From: Sphingomonas sp. CBMAI 2297
GTDB taxonomy: Bacteria > Pseudomonadota > Alphaproteobacteria > Sphingomonadales > Sphingomonadaceae
Direction: 5' to 3'
Length of the DNA: 64,000 nt
Assembly (NCBI RefSeq): GCF_029870595.1
Contig: NZ_JAPDIR010000021.1
Coordinates: forward strand, 26,139-90,138
Under the pieces are notes generated by a model. That model saw only the letters and a list, made by a program, of their open reading frames with translations. It was not told where the DNA came from and did not search any database. Below, in pieces: positions 7,268-16,136 of this stretch. Within the stretch, counting starts at the first letter, position 1. Each line of letters starts with the position of its first letter. Made by a program: the position numbers and the translations under genes.

Positions 7268-9223
7268 TCAGAAGCGCCCGCGAATGCCGGCATAGATGCT
7301 GCGGCCCAGCGTGCCGTAGCGATAGGCGGTCATGTAGGTCTCGTCGAACAGGTTCTCGGCGCGGGCGAAGACGCTGAGATTGTCGCCGGCCTTCAGCTCG
7401 GCGCGCAGGTCGACCAGCGTATAGCCGTCGAGCCGGGTGGTGTTGGCCGCATTGTCGAAGCTGTGCCCCGACCAGCGCACCGCGGCACCGGTGGTGAGGC
7501 CGAAGGGGAAAGTGTAGCTGATCGAGCCGTTGGCGCTGTTCTGCGGGCGGCGCGGCAGCCACTTGCCGAAATTGGCGGTGCCCGGCGAGCGATCCTCCGC
7601 GACGATCCAGCTGTAATTGCCGTCGAGCGTGAAGCCGCCCAGCTTGAGCGCACCCGCGGCCTCGATGCCATGCGCCTCGGCGCGCGAGACGTTCGAATAA
7701 TAGCCCGAGCGGCGGGTGGTGGTGCCCGGCACGAAGCAGAGCGGCACGGTCGAGCTGGGCGTGCAGCTGTTGAAGATGATCTGGCTGGTGGTGGTGCGCT
7801 CGAACCAAGTCGCGCCGAAGGTCAGCGCGCGGCCGAACAGCTGCTGCTCGACGCCGGCTTCCCAGCCATTGGCCCGTTCGGGATCGAGCGCGGTGTTCCC
7901 ATATTCGCTGAACTGCTGGTAGAGCGTCGGCGCCTTGAAGCCCTCGCCATAGCTGGCGCGCAGGATCGTGCCGGTCGACAGGCGCCACACGCCGCCCGCC
8001 GCGAACAGGGTCTGGCCGCCGAAGCGGTTGTGATCGTCATAGCGGATGCCGCCGTTGAGCGTGAGGCCGTCGATCGGCTCGACGCTCAGCTGGGCATAGG
8101 CGCTGGTGATCTCGGCATTGCCGCGCGCGAATGCCGGGAGCGGCGTGGCGAGTGAGGCCGCGGGCGAGCGGCTGCGGAACCTGGAATTCTCGTTCTCCAG
8201 CCCGAATACCGCCGAGATGCGCTTGGTGAAGGCGAAGCTGCCCTGATATTCCAGCCGCTGGTTGCGGCCGTTGGATTCGAAGCTGAGCGGGCGGGCGCGG
8301 GTGGGGCCGTAGCTGTCGCGATCGGTGTCGGTATAGGCATAGGCGAAGCGGTTGCGCAGCCGGCCGTCCAGCAGGTCGAGATTCACGCCCGCATAGCCGA
8401 CGAACTCCTCGTTCAGCGAATAGTCGCTGCTGTCGCCGGTGGTCGCGTCGATCTCGGTATGGCCCCTCGAATAATAGCCGCGCACCTCGACGCTGAGGTT
8501 GCTCGCCAGCGCGAGCTCGGCGCGGCCGGTGGCGCTGCGATTGGTGTAGCCGTCGGTCTCCTTGCCGCCGAACGCCGGGGCGATCGCGGAGATGCCGGCG
8601 GTGGTGAAGCTCTGGCCGCCGAGGCGCCAGCTCAGGGGGCCGGTGCGGCCGCCGATCGCGGCGCGGGCGCTCACCGTCTCGCGCGAGCCGGCCTCGATGT
8701 CGAAGCTGCCTTCCAGCGCCTTCTCCGGCGCGGCGGTGACGATGTTGACCACGCCGCCGATCGCCTGGCTGCCCCACAGGATCGACTGGGGGCCGCGCAG
8801 CACTTCGATGCGCGATGCGTCGCCGACCAGCAGGTTGGCGAAATTATAGCCGCCGCCGGTGGCCGCGGGATCGTTGAGCTTCACCCCGTCGATCACCACC
8901 ACGGTCTGATCGGCCTCGGCGCCGCGGATGCGCAGCGACGTGGCGGTGCCATAGCCGCCGTTGCGCGAGATGCTGATGCCGGGCGTGCGCAGCAGCAGCT
9001 CGGTCGCGCCGATATCCTGGCTGCGGTCGATCGCCGCCTTGTCGAGCACGGTGATCGAGGCGGGGACCTGATCGATGTTCACCGGCGCGCGGGCGGCGGT
9101 GACGGTGATCTGGTCGCTGTCCTCGGCCGCCGCCGCGTCGGGCGCGGGCGCCTGCTGGGCGAAGGCCGCGGGCGCGGCGGCCAGGGCGAGGAGCGAGGCG
9201 GAGAAACGGAAAACGGACTTCAT
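7268..9223 (-). CDS. btuB: TonB-dependent corrinoid receptor (BtuB type), copy 1
   Basis: Outer-membrane receptor for active uptake of cobalamin or other corrinoids with TonB energy. The 651-residue precursor begins MKSVFRFSASLLALAAAPAA with a signal peptide ending near AFA-QQ. A TonB-box-like ITVTAARAP follows, then the plug domain with LLRTPGISISRNGG and LRIRGAEADQTVVVIDGVKLND. The 22-strand barrel ends in an aromatic residue (GRF). Substrate assignment rests on the cobalamin riboswitch in the leader and the downstream cob genes. The paralog at 13.5-15.4 kb is clearly divergent in sequence. Confidence 0.92.
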   Translation of the reverse strand: MKSVFRFSASLLALAAAPAAFAQQAPAPDAAAAEDSDQITVTAARAPVNIDQVPASITVLDKAAIDRSQDIGATELLLRTPGISISRNGGYGTATSLRIRGAEADQTVVVIDGVKLNDPAATGGGYNFANLLVGDASRIEVLRGPQSILWGSQAIGGVVNIVTAAPEKALEGSFDIEAGSRETVSARAAIGGRTGPLSWRLGGQSFTTAGISAIAPAFGGKETDGYTNRSATGRAELALASNLSVEVRGYYSRGHTEIDATTGDSSDYSLNEEFVGYAGVNLDLLDGRLRNRFAYAYTDTDRDSYGPTRARPLSFESNGRNQRLEYQGSFAFTKRISAVFGLENENSRFRSRSPAASLATPLPAFARGNAEITSAYAQLSVEPIDGLTLNGGIRYDDHNRFGGQTLFAAGGVWRLSTGTILRASYGEGFKAPTLYQQFSEYGNTALDPERANGWEAGVEQQLFGRALTFGATWFERTTTSQIIFNSCTPSSTVPLCFVPGTTTRRSGYYSNVSRAEAHGIEAAGALKLGGFTLDGNYSWIVAEDRSPGTANFGKWLPRRPQNSANGSISYTFPFGLTTGAAVRWSGHSFDNAANTTRLDGYTLVDLRAELKAGDNLSVFARAENLFDETYMTAYRYGTLGRSIYAGIRGRF

Positions 9224-9383
9224 TGCGTGCAACCCATAACGACGCCGCACGCGCACAGGGCCGATGCCGATGCCCTGTGGGGCGAGCGACATCGACCGCG
9301 CACGCACGCGGCCAAGCCTGTCGTCGCTCGGGTTCACCCCCGTCCGCCCGGCACACCCTGTCCGCACGAAAGACGACCGCGAC

Positions 9384-9545
9384 GGGCAGGTCTCCTGGCT
9401 CGCGGGTCGTTGCCGGTCCGGCCGCCTTCTCGGGTGCAACACCCAATGGCATGAGGCCGATGGCTCGCCGCTTACAGTTGCAGGGGCAGCCGGGATTGTC
9501 CCGTTCCCTTTTCATCCCCGTCTCCGGGGAACCTGTCGCGGCGCT
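9384..9545 (-). ncRNA. Cobalamin riboswitch 1 (upstream of btuB1)
   Basis: Read on the minus strand, the leader shows the B12-box core AGCCAGGAGACCTGCC (about 9385-9400) preceded by CTGCAACTGTAAGCGG and, further 5', GGTTCCCC with a GATGAAAAGGGAA stretch. Together these are the conserved blocks of the AdoCbl-type cobalamin riboswitch. Downstream, before the btuB1 ATG at 9223, an 8-bp stem CACAGGGC/GCCCTGTG (9254-9279) may form part of the expression platform. It probably represses btuB1 and the following cob genes when B12 is plentiful. Confidence 0.95.
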
Positions 9546-9549
9546 GCCC

Positions 9550-10242
9550 TTAGGCGGCCTTCATCCAGACGACAAGCGCGAAGCGCGCCTTGCCCGCGGG
9601 GAGCGTGCGGTGCGGCGTGAAGCGATCGAGGAACAGCACGGTGCCGGCCGGGCATTCCGGCTGGAGGCGCGGCATGCCGGCGATCGCTTCCTCGGTGATC
9701 CTGAGGCCGCCATCGGTCTCGCTGGCGAGCGGCGCGGGCTGGCGGCCGGGGATGATCTCCAGCCCGCCATTGCCGGGGCCGGCATCGCACAGCGGGATCC
9801 AGGCCGTGGTCCAGACCTGGCCGCAGGACGTGCCGTCGTCGCGGGCGACGTCGCTGTGCCAGGCGTGGCGGTGCTCGGGAAAGCTGGCGATGCTGGCGCG
9901 GACGCGGACGACCTTGCCGGCCAGCGCGCGCTCGCCGATCCGCTCGGCTTCGGCATGCAGGCGCGGATCGTTGGCGATCGCCTGGAGGCGGGGCCCGCGA
10001 TGCGCATCGGTGCAGATCGCCACGCGCAGCAGGTTTGCCTGGCTGCGGTCGTGCGCATAGATCCGGTCGAGCCGCTCCGCGAGCGGGGCATCGGGGCAGC
10101 TTTTGTCGAAGGGCAGGTACATGGCGCGCGAGAGCCGGTCGATATGCTCGGCGATGTCGGCCTGGGCGGCCTCCACCAGGGCGCGATCGAACAGCGGCAG
10201 CGCGACATGGCCCTGCGCGCGGTAGAAGGCGGTGTCGCTCAC
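9550..10242 (-). CDS. Phytanoyl-CoA dioxygenase (PhyH) family protein
   Basis: A 230-residue protein of the Fe(II)/2-oxoglutarate dioxygenase superfamily. The iron-binding facial triad is visible as H-x-D in AWHSDVARDD and a distal histidine in RFTPHRT, followed by the 2-oxoglutarate-binding arginine region. The GTG start at 10242 overlaps the btuD stop as GTGA; no ATG fits as well. It is the last gene of the riboswitch-2 operon, ending just before riboswitch 1. Its substrate is unknown; a modification of corrinoid or of an uptake component is possible but unproven. Confidence 0.85.
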   Translation of the reverse strand: MSDTAFYRAQGHVALPLFDRALVEAAQADIAEHIDRLSRAMYLPFDKSCPDAPLAERLDRIYAHDRSQANLLRVAICTDAHRGPRLQAIANDPRLHAEAERIGERALAGKVVRVRASIASFPEHRHAWHSDVARDDGTSCGQVWTTAWIPLCDAGPGNGGLEIIPGRQPAPLASETDGGLRITEEAIAGMPRLQPECPAGTVLFLDRFTPHRTLPAGKARFALVVWMKAA

Positions 10243-11012
10243 CGGCTGCGGCCCAGCGTGGTGATCGTCGGCCAGTCGCCGGTGAGCTCGACGCGCGCAT
10301 CGATGCCATAGACGGCCTTGAGATTGGCCGGAGTGAGCACCTCGGCGGGCGTGCCGTCGGCGACCAGGGTGCCCCGGTCGATCAGCACCAGCCGGTCGCA
10401 ATAGCGCGCGGCCATGGTGAGGTCGTGCAGCACCGCGATCACCAGGCCGCCGGCGCGCGCCTCGCCATGGAGCAGTTCCATCACGTCGATCTGGTGGCCG
10501 GGGTCGAGGCTGGCGAGCGGCTCGTCGGCGATCAGCGCGGGCGCCTCCACCGCCAGCGCGCGGGCGAGCAGGACGCGGGCGCGCTCGCCGCCGGACAGTT
10601 CGGTGGCGACCCGGTCGCGCAGGTTCGCGACATCGGCGCGCGCCATCGCCCGTTCGATCGCGGCACCGTCGGCATCGCCGATCCGCGACATCGGGGCGAG
10701 ATGCGGCAGCCGGCCGAGCTCGACCAGCCGCTCCACGGTGAGCGGCCAGTGCAGCGTCTGGCCCTGGGGCAGATAGGCGACGCGCCGGGCCAGCTCGGCG
10801 CGCGGCATCGTCGCCACCTCCGCGTCATCGACCAGGATGCGGCCCGTATGCGGCACCAGCGCCAGCATCGCGCGGGCCAGGGTCGACTTGCCGGCGCCGT
10901 TCGGACCGACGATGCCGGTCAGCGTTCCGGGCGCGAATCGGGTGCCGGCATTTTGCACCACGATACGTTTCCCGAGCGCGACGGCGACGTTCTCGAGGCT
11001 TATGCTCACCAT
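10239..11012 (-). CDS. btuD: ABC transporter ATP-binding protein, corrinoid import
   Basis: Cytoplasmic ATPase of a type II (BtuCD-like) importer. The 257-residue protein has Walker A GPNGAGKS near residue 36, the Q-loop region YLPQGQ, the signature LSGGERARV, Walker B ALIADEPLASLDP and the switch histidine in VLHDLT. The ATG at 11012 overlaps btuC by 7 nt; a GTG one codon in (11009) would give the GTGA overlap seen elsewhere. It would energise BtuC and BtuF encoded upstream. Heme and siderophore importers have similar ATPases, so the B12 assignment rests on the operon. Confidence 0.92.
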   Translation of the reverse strand: MVSISLENVAVALGKRIVVQNAGTRFAPGTLTGIVGPNGAGKSTLARAMLALVPHTGRILVDDAEVATMPRAELARRVAYLPQGQTLHWPLTVERLVELGRLPHLAPMSRIGDADGAAIERAMARADVANLRDRVATELSGGERARVLLARALAVEAPALIADEPLASLDPGHQIDVMELLHGEARAGGLVIAVLHDLTMAARYCDRLVLIDRGTLVADGTPAEVLTPANLKAVYGIDARVELTGDWPTITTLGRSR

Positions 11013-11998
11013 AGCCGGCGCTCCCGCATCAGGTGGATCAGGAAGACCGGCACGCCGAGAAAGGCCGTGACGACGCCGAGCTTGAGTTCGTTCCGGGTGT
11101 CGATCAGCCGCACCGCGAGATCGGCCAGAGTGAGCAGGGCCGCGCCGCCGATCGCCGAGGGGATCAGGATCGCCGAAGGGCTGCGATCGGTGAGCGGGCG
11201 GATCAGGTGCGGCACGATCAGGCCGACAAAGCCGATCGCGCCCGACACCGCCACCGCGCCGCCCACGCCGATCGCGGTGCCGAGCAGCAGCCGGATGCGA
11301 GTGCGCCGCAGATCGACGCCGAGCGCCTGCGCGCCGTCCTCGCCCAAGGTCAGCGCGTCGAGCGCCCGCCCGTCCCACAGCAGCAGCGCCGCGCCGATCG
11401 CGATGCAGGGAAAGGCGATCCAGACATGCGCGAACGAGCGGTTCTCCAGGCTGCCCAGCAGCCAGGTCATGATCTCCATCGCCGCGAAGGGATTGGGCGA
11501 GAGGTTGAGCGCCAGGCTGACTCCGGCCGTGGCCAAGGTGGCGATCGCGATGCCGGCCAGGATCAGGGTGAGCGGACTCTCCGAGCGCCCGGCCAGCGCC
11601 GACAGGCCGGCCAGCGAGAGCAGGGCGCCCAGCACCGCCAGCGCCGGCAGCACCACCGGATGCAGCTCGGCCAGCCCGAAATAGAGCGCGGCGACCGCGC
11701 CGAGCGACGCGGCATTGGAGGTGCCCAGCACCGATGGCTCGGCGAGCGGGTTGCGCAGATAGCCCTGCAGCGCCGCACCGGCCAGGCCGAGCATCGCGCC
11801 CACGCCCAGGCCCAGCAGCATGCGCGGCAGGCGCAGCTCGAGCAGGATGGTGGTGGCGATCCGGTCGCCATGGCCGGCAAAGGCGGCGAACATCCGGGCG
11901 AGCGACAGATGGACCGGCCCGAACAGGAGCGATCCGATCGCGGCGGCCAGCGTCAGGGCCAGCAGCCCGGCGATCAGCAAGGGGCGGGAGAGTGTCAT
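11006..11998 (-). CDS. btuC: ABC transporter permease, corrinoid import (FecCD family)
   Basis: Inner-membrane permease of the FecCD/BtuC family. The 330-residue protein has about ten hydrophobic segments, with the family stretches LRLPRMLLGLGVGAMLGLAG and NPLAEPSVLGTSNAASLG in the N-terminal half and GAIGFVGLIVPHLIR in the C-terminal half. The ATG at 11998 overlaps the btuF stop as ATGA. It would form the channel with BtuD and receive corrinoid from BtuF. Confidence 0.93.
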   Translation of the reverse strand: MTLSRPLLIAGLLALTLAAAIGSLLFGPVHLSLARMFAAFAGHGDRIATTILLELRLPRMLLGLGVGAMLGLAGAALQGYLRNPLAEPSVLGTSNAASLGAVAALYFGLAELHPVVLPALAVLGALLSLAGLSALAGRSESPLTLILAGIAIATLATAGVSLALNLSPNPFAAMEIMTWLLGSLENRSFAHVWIAFPCIAIGAALLLWDGRALDALTLGEDGAQALGVDLRRTRIRLLLGTAIGVGGAVAVSGAIGFVGLIVPHLIRPLTDRSPSAILIPSAIGGAALLTLADLAVRLIDTRNELKLGVVTAFLGVPVFLIHLMRERRLW

Positions 11999-12852
11999 CG
12001 GGCGTGGGTCCGATCCTGAAAACGGGCCAGCTGCCGCGCCATTCCCCGCGCGGCATCGACATAGGCGGGGCTGCCGCAGACCGTCCAGGCCTGGGGGATG
12101 CTGATCCGGGGGATGCCCGCCAGCGCCGGGTGGTGGAGCATCTCGGTGCCCTGGTCGGCGACCTTGTCGGTCGCGCTCTCGACGATCAGATAGTCGGGCC
12201 GGGCCGCCACCATCTCCTCGATGCTCAGCTGCGAGAGCGGCGGCTTGCCGAGCTTCGCCGCCAGGTTCACCAGCCCCATGCGCCGCATCAGATCGTCGAT
12301 CAGCGTGCCGGTGCCGGTCATGAAGCCGCGGCGCTGATAATAGGCCGCGACCTTGCCGCCGCCCGGCCGGCCGACCCCGGCAAGCTGCCCCGCCATCCGC
12401 GCGACCAGCGCCTCGCCACGCTCGGGATGGCCGACCGCCACCGCGGTCTGGCGGATCGAGGTGTAGATCTCGTCGACCGTGCTGGCGGTCTCGAGATCGA
12501 GCAGATGGTAGGAATGCCCCCTCAGCGCGCGCATCGGCGCGCTGCGGCTGGCGGGCATGCCGATGATCAGGTCGGGATCGATCGCGAGGATCTGCTCGGC
12601 CGAATTCTTCAGCACCGGCAGCCCGCGCGCCTTCGCCGCCTCGCCGGACATCTCCGCATCGGTGGCGTTGCGGGTGACCCCCGCGATCTGGCCGCGATCG
12701 GCGAGCGCCAGGACGAGCTGGTCGGCGCACAGGTTGATCGAGACGATCCGCTTCGGCTTGCCGGCGGGCGGGGCCGATGCCGGCGCGCCGGCCCATAGCG
12801 CCGCGCCGCCCAGGGCGAGCAGCGGCAGGGCCAGGAGCTTGGCCGATGCCAT
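11995..12852 (-). CDS. btuF: Periplasmic corrinoid-binding protein
   Basis: Substrate-binding protein of the BtuF/FepB-like fold. The 285-residue precursor starts MASAKLLALPLLALGGAALW with a signal peptide, followed by PKRIVSINLCADQLVLALADR, the usual start of this domain, and ESATDKVADQGTE in the second lobe. The ATG at 12852 shares a base with the cobO TGA. It hands corrinoid from the outer-membrane receptors to BtuCD. Cobinamide may be as good a ligand as cobalamin, given the salvage genes here. Confidence 0.9.
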   Translation of the reverse strand: MASAKLLALPLLALGGAALWAGAPASAPPAGKPKRIVSINLCADQLVLALADRGQIAGVTRNATDAEMSGEAAKARGLPVLKNSAEQILAIDPDLIIGMPASRSAPMRALRGHSYHLLDLETASTVDEIYTSIRQTAVAVGHPERGEALVARMAGQLAGVGRPGGGKVAAYYQRRGFMTGTGTLIDDLMRRMGLVNLAAKLGKPPLSQLSIEEMVAARPDYLIVESATDKVADQGTEMLHHPALAGIPRISIPQAWTVCGSPAYVDAARGMARQLARFQDRTHAR

Positions 12853-13460
12853 CAGAACTCGATCCCCGCCTGCGCCTTGACGTTCTGCTCGCGGAAGGGG
12901 TGCTTCACCTGGGCCATCTCGGTGACGAGGTCGGCGGCGTCGATCAGCGCCTGGGGCGCGTTGCGGCCGGTGATGATCACGTGCTTCATCGCCGGCTTGG
13001 CGGCCAGCGCCGCGAGCACTTCGTCCGTCGGCAGATAGTCGTAGCGCAGCACGATGTTGAGCTCGTCGGCGATCACCATCGCATAGTCCGGATCGGCGAT
13101 CATCCGCTTCACCTCTTCCCAGGCTTCGCGCGCGACGGCGATGTCGCGCGCGCGGTCCTGCGTGTCCCAGGTGAAGCCCTCGCCCATCGGCTTGAACTCG
13201 ATCAGCTCGGGGAAGCGGTCGAACACAGCCTTCTCGCCGGTGGCCATCGCGCCCTTCACGAACTGGACCATGCCCACCTTCATGCCGTGCCCGATCGCGC
13301 GCACCGCCATGCCGAGCGCGGCGGAGGTCTTGCCCTTGCCCGGCCCGGTATGGACGATGACCAGGCCCTTCTCCACCGTCTTGGTGGCGATCTTCCTGGC
13401 CTGGGCGGCCTGGACCTTCTTCATCTTCGCATTGTGTTCTGCGTCGGTACGTTGCTTCAC
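12852..13460 (-). CDS. cobO: Cob(I)yrinic acid a,c-diamide adenosyltransferase (CobO/BtuR type)
   Basis: Cytoplasmic ATP:corrinoid adenosyltransferase that puts the 5'-deoxyadenosyl group on reduced corrinoids entering the pathway. The 202-residue protein has the P-loop HTGPGKGKTSAALG near residue 37, the GMVQFVKG stretch, and VIADELNIVLRYDYL. A lysine-rich N-terminal helix precedes the P-loop, as in CobA. It lies between the receptor btuB2 and the importer genes, so imported cobinamide or cobalamin can be adenosylated at once. Confidence 0.95.
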   Translation of the reverse strand: MKQRTDAEHNAKMKKVQAAQARKIATKTVEKGLVIVHTGPGKGKTSAALGMAVRAIGHGMKVGMVQFVKGAMATGEKAVFDRFPELIEFKPMGEGFTWDTQDRARDIAVAREAWEEVKRMIADPDYAMVIADELNIVLRYDYLPTDEVLAALAAKPAMKHVIITGRNAPQALIDAADLVTEMAQVKHPFREQNVKAQAGIEF

Positions 13461-13480
13461 GGCCGCTTCCCCCCTGCGCT

Positions 13481-15421
13481 TCAGAAGGCGACGCGCACGC
13501 CGCCATAGGCGGCCGCGCCCGGCGTCGCGAAGCTGAACACTTCCTCATATTTCACGTCGAACAGGTTCTCGACGCGCCCGAACACCGAGAAGCGGTCGCT
13601 CAGCCGGTACTGGGCATTGAGGTTCACCAGCGTGAACGGCTTGAGCGAGACGCGCACCGGCACATAGCTGGGATCGATATAGGCCAGGTCGTCCATGCGG
13701 CCATTGTAGCGCACCGTCAGCGTGGTCGAGAAACGCTCGTCCCTGCTGAACAGCGTGGCATTGACGCTGGCCATGTCGCCGGGGCGGCGAACCTCGGTGA
13801 CGCCGGCCTCGGTCGCCTTCAGATGGGTATAGGCCGCGTCGATGCGGAGCTGGCGGATCGGACGCAGGCTGGCGGTCACCTCGACGCCGTGCTGCTTCGA
13901 ATCGGTGGTGCGGTTGCCGGGCGTCGCGGTGTAGCTCGGCGCCGGATAGGTGATGTAGATCTCGTCGGTGAGCTTGGAATCGAAATAGGTCGCGCCGATC
14001 GTCGCCTTGTCGTTCCAGAAGCTCTGCTCGATGCCCGCTTCCCAGCCCTTGGACTTTTCCGGCCTGAGGTTCGGATTGCCGATATAGGTGCCGCTCGAAT
14101 AGCCGAAGAGCTCGTAATAGCCGGGGTTCTTCACGCCGGTGCCATAGGCGGCATGGACGCGCGTGTCGGTGGGCAGGCGATAGCCGGCCTGGACGCGCCA
14201 GGTGGTCGCGTTCGCGAAGCGGTTATTGTCGTCGTGCCGCACCGAGGCGCCGCCGGTGAAAGCGCCCGCGGTCAGCTCATATTGGCCGACCAGGCCGAGA
14301 TTGTCGGTGCTGCGCCGGCCGCGAAACGCGTCGAAGGGCGAGCCTGTCGACGGGGTCGTGTTGCGGAACTGCTCGCGCTCCCAGTCGAGCGCGGCGGTCA
14401 GGCGGTGGGTGATCGCATCGGTGCCGAAGCGGAAGCTCGAGACGAACGATCCCTTGTAGCGCTGGCCCTTGTCGCCATAATCGACTCCGCCCGGCTTGTA
14501 GCCGGTGCGGGTGGTGTCGGCGAACTGGCCCGAAAGCGTGTTGGTCCAGCGGCCGTCGAGCGCGGTCAGCTCGGCGCTGAGCAGGCCGTAGAACGCTTCG
14601 TTGGTGAAGCGCACGCCGGGGCTGTCGACCGTGTAGCCGAAGCGCGGGCTGGCGGGATTGCTCTCGCTGTTGTTGGTCTCCGCATCGGTATTGCTGTAGC
14701 GCAGCACGCCGGTGACCTTCAGGTTGGTCATGGGCGTCCAGCCCAGCTTGGCGCTGGCGCCGACGCTGTCCGAGCCGATGTCGCGCGTGCCGCCCCGCGC
14801 CGTCGGATAGCCCCTGGTGTGATACCAGCTGCCCGAGACCGCATAGTCCAGCGTGCCCGAGGCGCCGGCCGCGCGCGCGGCGCCGCTGAAGGTGCCGAAC
14901 GAGCCGCCCTCGGCGCGGGCGCTGTATCCCGGCGCCTCGCGGCCCGAGAGCGTGATATAGTTGACCACGCCGCCGATCGCGTCCGATCCGTAGAGCGACG
15001 ATTGCTGGCCGCGCAGCACTTCGATCCGGGCGGCCGGATCGGCGATCAGCGTGCCGAGATCATATTCGCCATAATAGGGGTCCGCCGCCTCGATCCCGTC
15101 GATCAGGACGAGGACGTGATTGGCCTCGCTGCCGCGGATCCGCAGCTGGGTCTGGCCGCCGATCGCGCCGATGCGGCTGACCGCGACGCCGGGCACGTCG
15201 CGCAGCACGTCGGAGACGATGCGCGTCTGGCGCTGGTCGAGCGCTTCCGCGTCGATCACCGTGGCCGAGGCGGGCAGGTTCCTGAGCTCGACGCCCTCGC
15301 CCGAGCGCGAGGCGGTGACGATGATCGCGTCCTGCGGGTCGGCCGCCTGGTCGGCATTCTGCGCATGCGCCGGCATGGCGGCGGCGATCGCGATCAGCGA
15401 GACGAAACTGGTCTTCAACAT
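13481..15421 (-). CDS. btuB: TonB-dependent corrinoid receptor (BtuB type), copy 2
   Basis: Outer-membrane TonB-dependent receptor of 646 residues. The signal peptide is MLKTSFVSLIAIAAAMPAHA, followed by the TonB-box-like DAIIVTASRS. The plug shows LRDVPGVAVSRIG, LRIRGSEANHVLVLIDGIEA and GRVENLFDVKYEE near the end, and the barrel ends in phenylalanine. The ATG at 15421 has a GGGGGGA purine stretch just upstream. It is the first gene below riboswitch 2. It differs clearly from copy 1, so the two may prefer different corrinoids, for instance cobalamin and cobinamide. Confidence 0.92.
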   Translation of the reverse strand: MLKTSFVSLIAIAAAMPAHAQNADQAADPQDAIIVTASRSGEGVELRNLPASATVIDAEALDQRQTRIVSDVLRDVPGVAVSRIGAIGGQTQLRIRGSEANHVLVLIDGIEAADPYYGEYDLGTLIADPAARIEVLRGQQSSLYGSDAIGGVVNYITLSGREAPGYSARAEGGSFGTFSGAARAAGASGTLDYAVSGSWYHTRGYPTARGGTRDIGSDSVGASAKLGWTPMTNLKVTGVLRYSNTDAETNNSESNPASPRFGYTVDSPGVRFTNEAFYGLLSAELTALDGRWTNTLSGQFADTTRTGYKPGGVDYGDKGQRYKGSFVSSFRFGTDAITHRLTAALDWEREQFRNTTPSTGSPFDAFRGRRSTDNLGLVGQYELTAGAFTGGASVRHDDNNRFANATTWRVQAGYRLPTDTRVHAAYGTGVKNPGYYELFGYSSGTYIGNPNLRPEKSKGWEAGIEQSFWNDKATIGATYFDSKLTDEIYITYPAPSYTATPGNRTTDSKQHGVEVTASLRPIRQLRIDAAYTHLKATEAGVTEVRRPGDMASVNATLFSRDERFSTTLTVRYNGRMDDLAYIDPSYVPVRVSLKPFTLVNLNAQYRLSDRFSVFGRVENLFDVKYEEVFSFATPGAAAYGGVRVAF

Positions 15422-15602
15422 GGGTAGTCCCCCCTGCGCCCGTGCAACGAGGGCGGGGCCTGCCGCGAACGGCCGATGCGGGCGACGGGCGGGCACTTGC
15501 CCGTCGCACGGCACCGAAGCGGCCCCGGCCGCTTGGTCGTCGCTCAGACGGAGAGATACCGTGCCTTGGCCATCCCCTGGACCAGGGCAAGAGCGACCGT
15601 TG

Positions 15603-15798
15603 CGCCGGCAGGTCTCCTGGCTCGCGGGTCAGGGCGCGATGCACGGCCTTCCCGGATCGGCGATCCAGTGGCCGCCCCCTCGAATCGGGGGGCAAGTGCA
15701 TCGCGCTCGCCGCTTACAGTTGCAGGGACAGCCGCGGAATTGGACGGAAGGCCCGTCCGCACCGCATTCCCGTTTAAGCCCCTTTCGGGGCACCGGCG
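15603..15798 (-). ncRNA. Cobalamin riboswitch 2 (upstream of btuB2)
   Basis: On the minus strand the leader contains GGTGCCCCGAAAGGGGC, then a GGGAATGCGGTGC stretch, CTGCAACTGTAAGCGGC and finally the B12 box AGCCAGGAGACCTGCC (about 15607-15622). These are all the sequence landmarks of the AdoCbl riboswitch. Between it and btuB2 a 9-bp stem GCGACGGGC/GCCCGTCGC at 15482-15507 could be the regulatory hairpin. It likely controls btuB2-cobO-btuFCD-phyH. Confidence 0.95.
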
Positions 15799-16136
15799 CG
15801 ATCATGTCGTGGAGGGCGGAGCCGCCCCACGGCGCGGCGCATAGGGCAAATGACCGGCCGCGCCAAGATCGGTCGCGCGGCCCGGCCGACCGTGCCGATG
15901 ATCTGGCCGCCGCCGCCGATCAGGCGCCGCACGGCTTCTGCCGGGATCTCGCTGCTTCCCGCGCTGTCGAGATGGCGGGCCCCCCGGCGCAAGGCCGGGG
16001 TGACGAAGCAAGAATATGAGTCCCCGAGCCAGGGGCACGCCCCAACCAGCAAACCCCGTCTCAATCAGCAAACCCCGTCATCCCCGCCTTCGCGGGGATG
16101 ACGAAAATAAATCAAAGCCTTGATCGGGTTTCGACC
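15799..16136. repeat. Intergenic repeat region between riboswitch 2 and the kinase gene
   Basis: This gene-free stretch separates the 5' end of the B12 cluster from the 3' end of the histidine kinase. It holds three repeat elements. A palindrome CCCCGGCGCAAGGCCGGGG followed by a GACGAAGCAAGAATATGAGTCC stretch (15981-16024) is an inverted copy of the element near 59.7 kb. Two direct copies of CAGCAAACCCCGTC lie 19 nt apart (16047, 16066). A perfect 12-bp stem CGTCATCCCCGC/GCGGGGATGACG spans 16076-16103. No convincing coding sequence is seen. Confidence 0.8.

Noticed and set aside
8844..9515. Open frame starting inside riboswitch 1 on the minus strand
   Set aside because: It overlaps the B12-box core and then runs out of frame through btuB1; the RNA structure explains the sequence.
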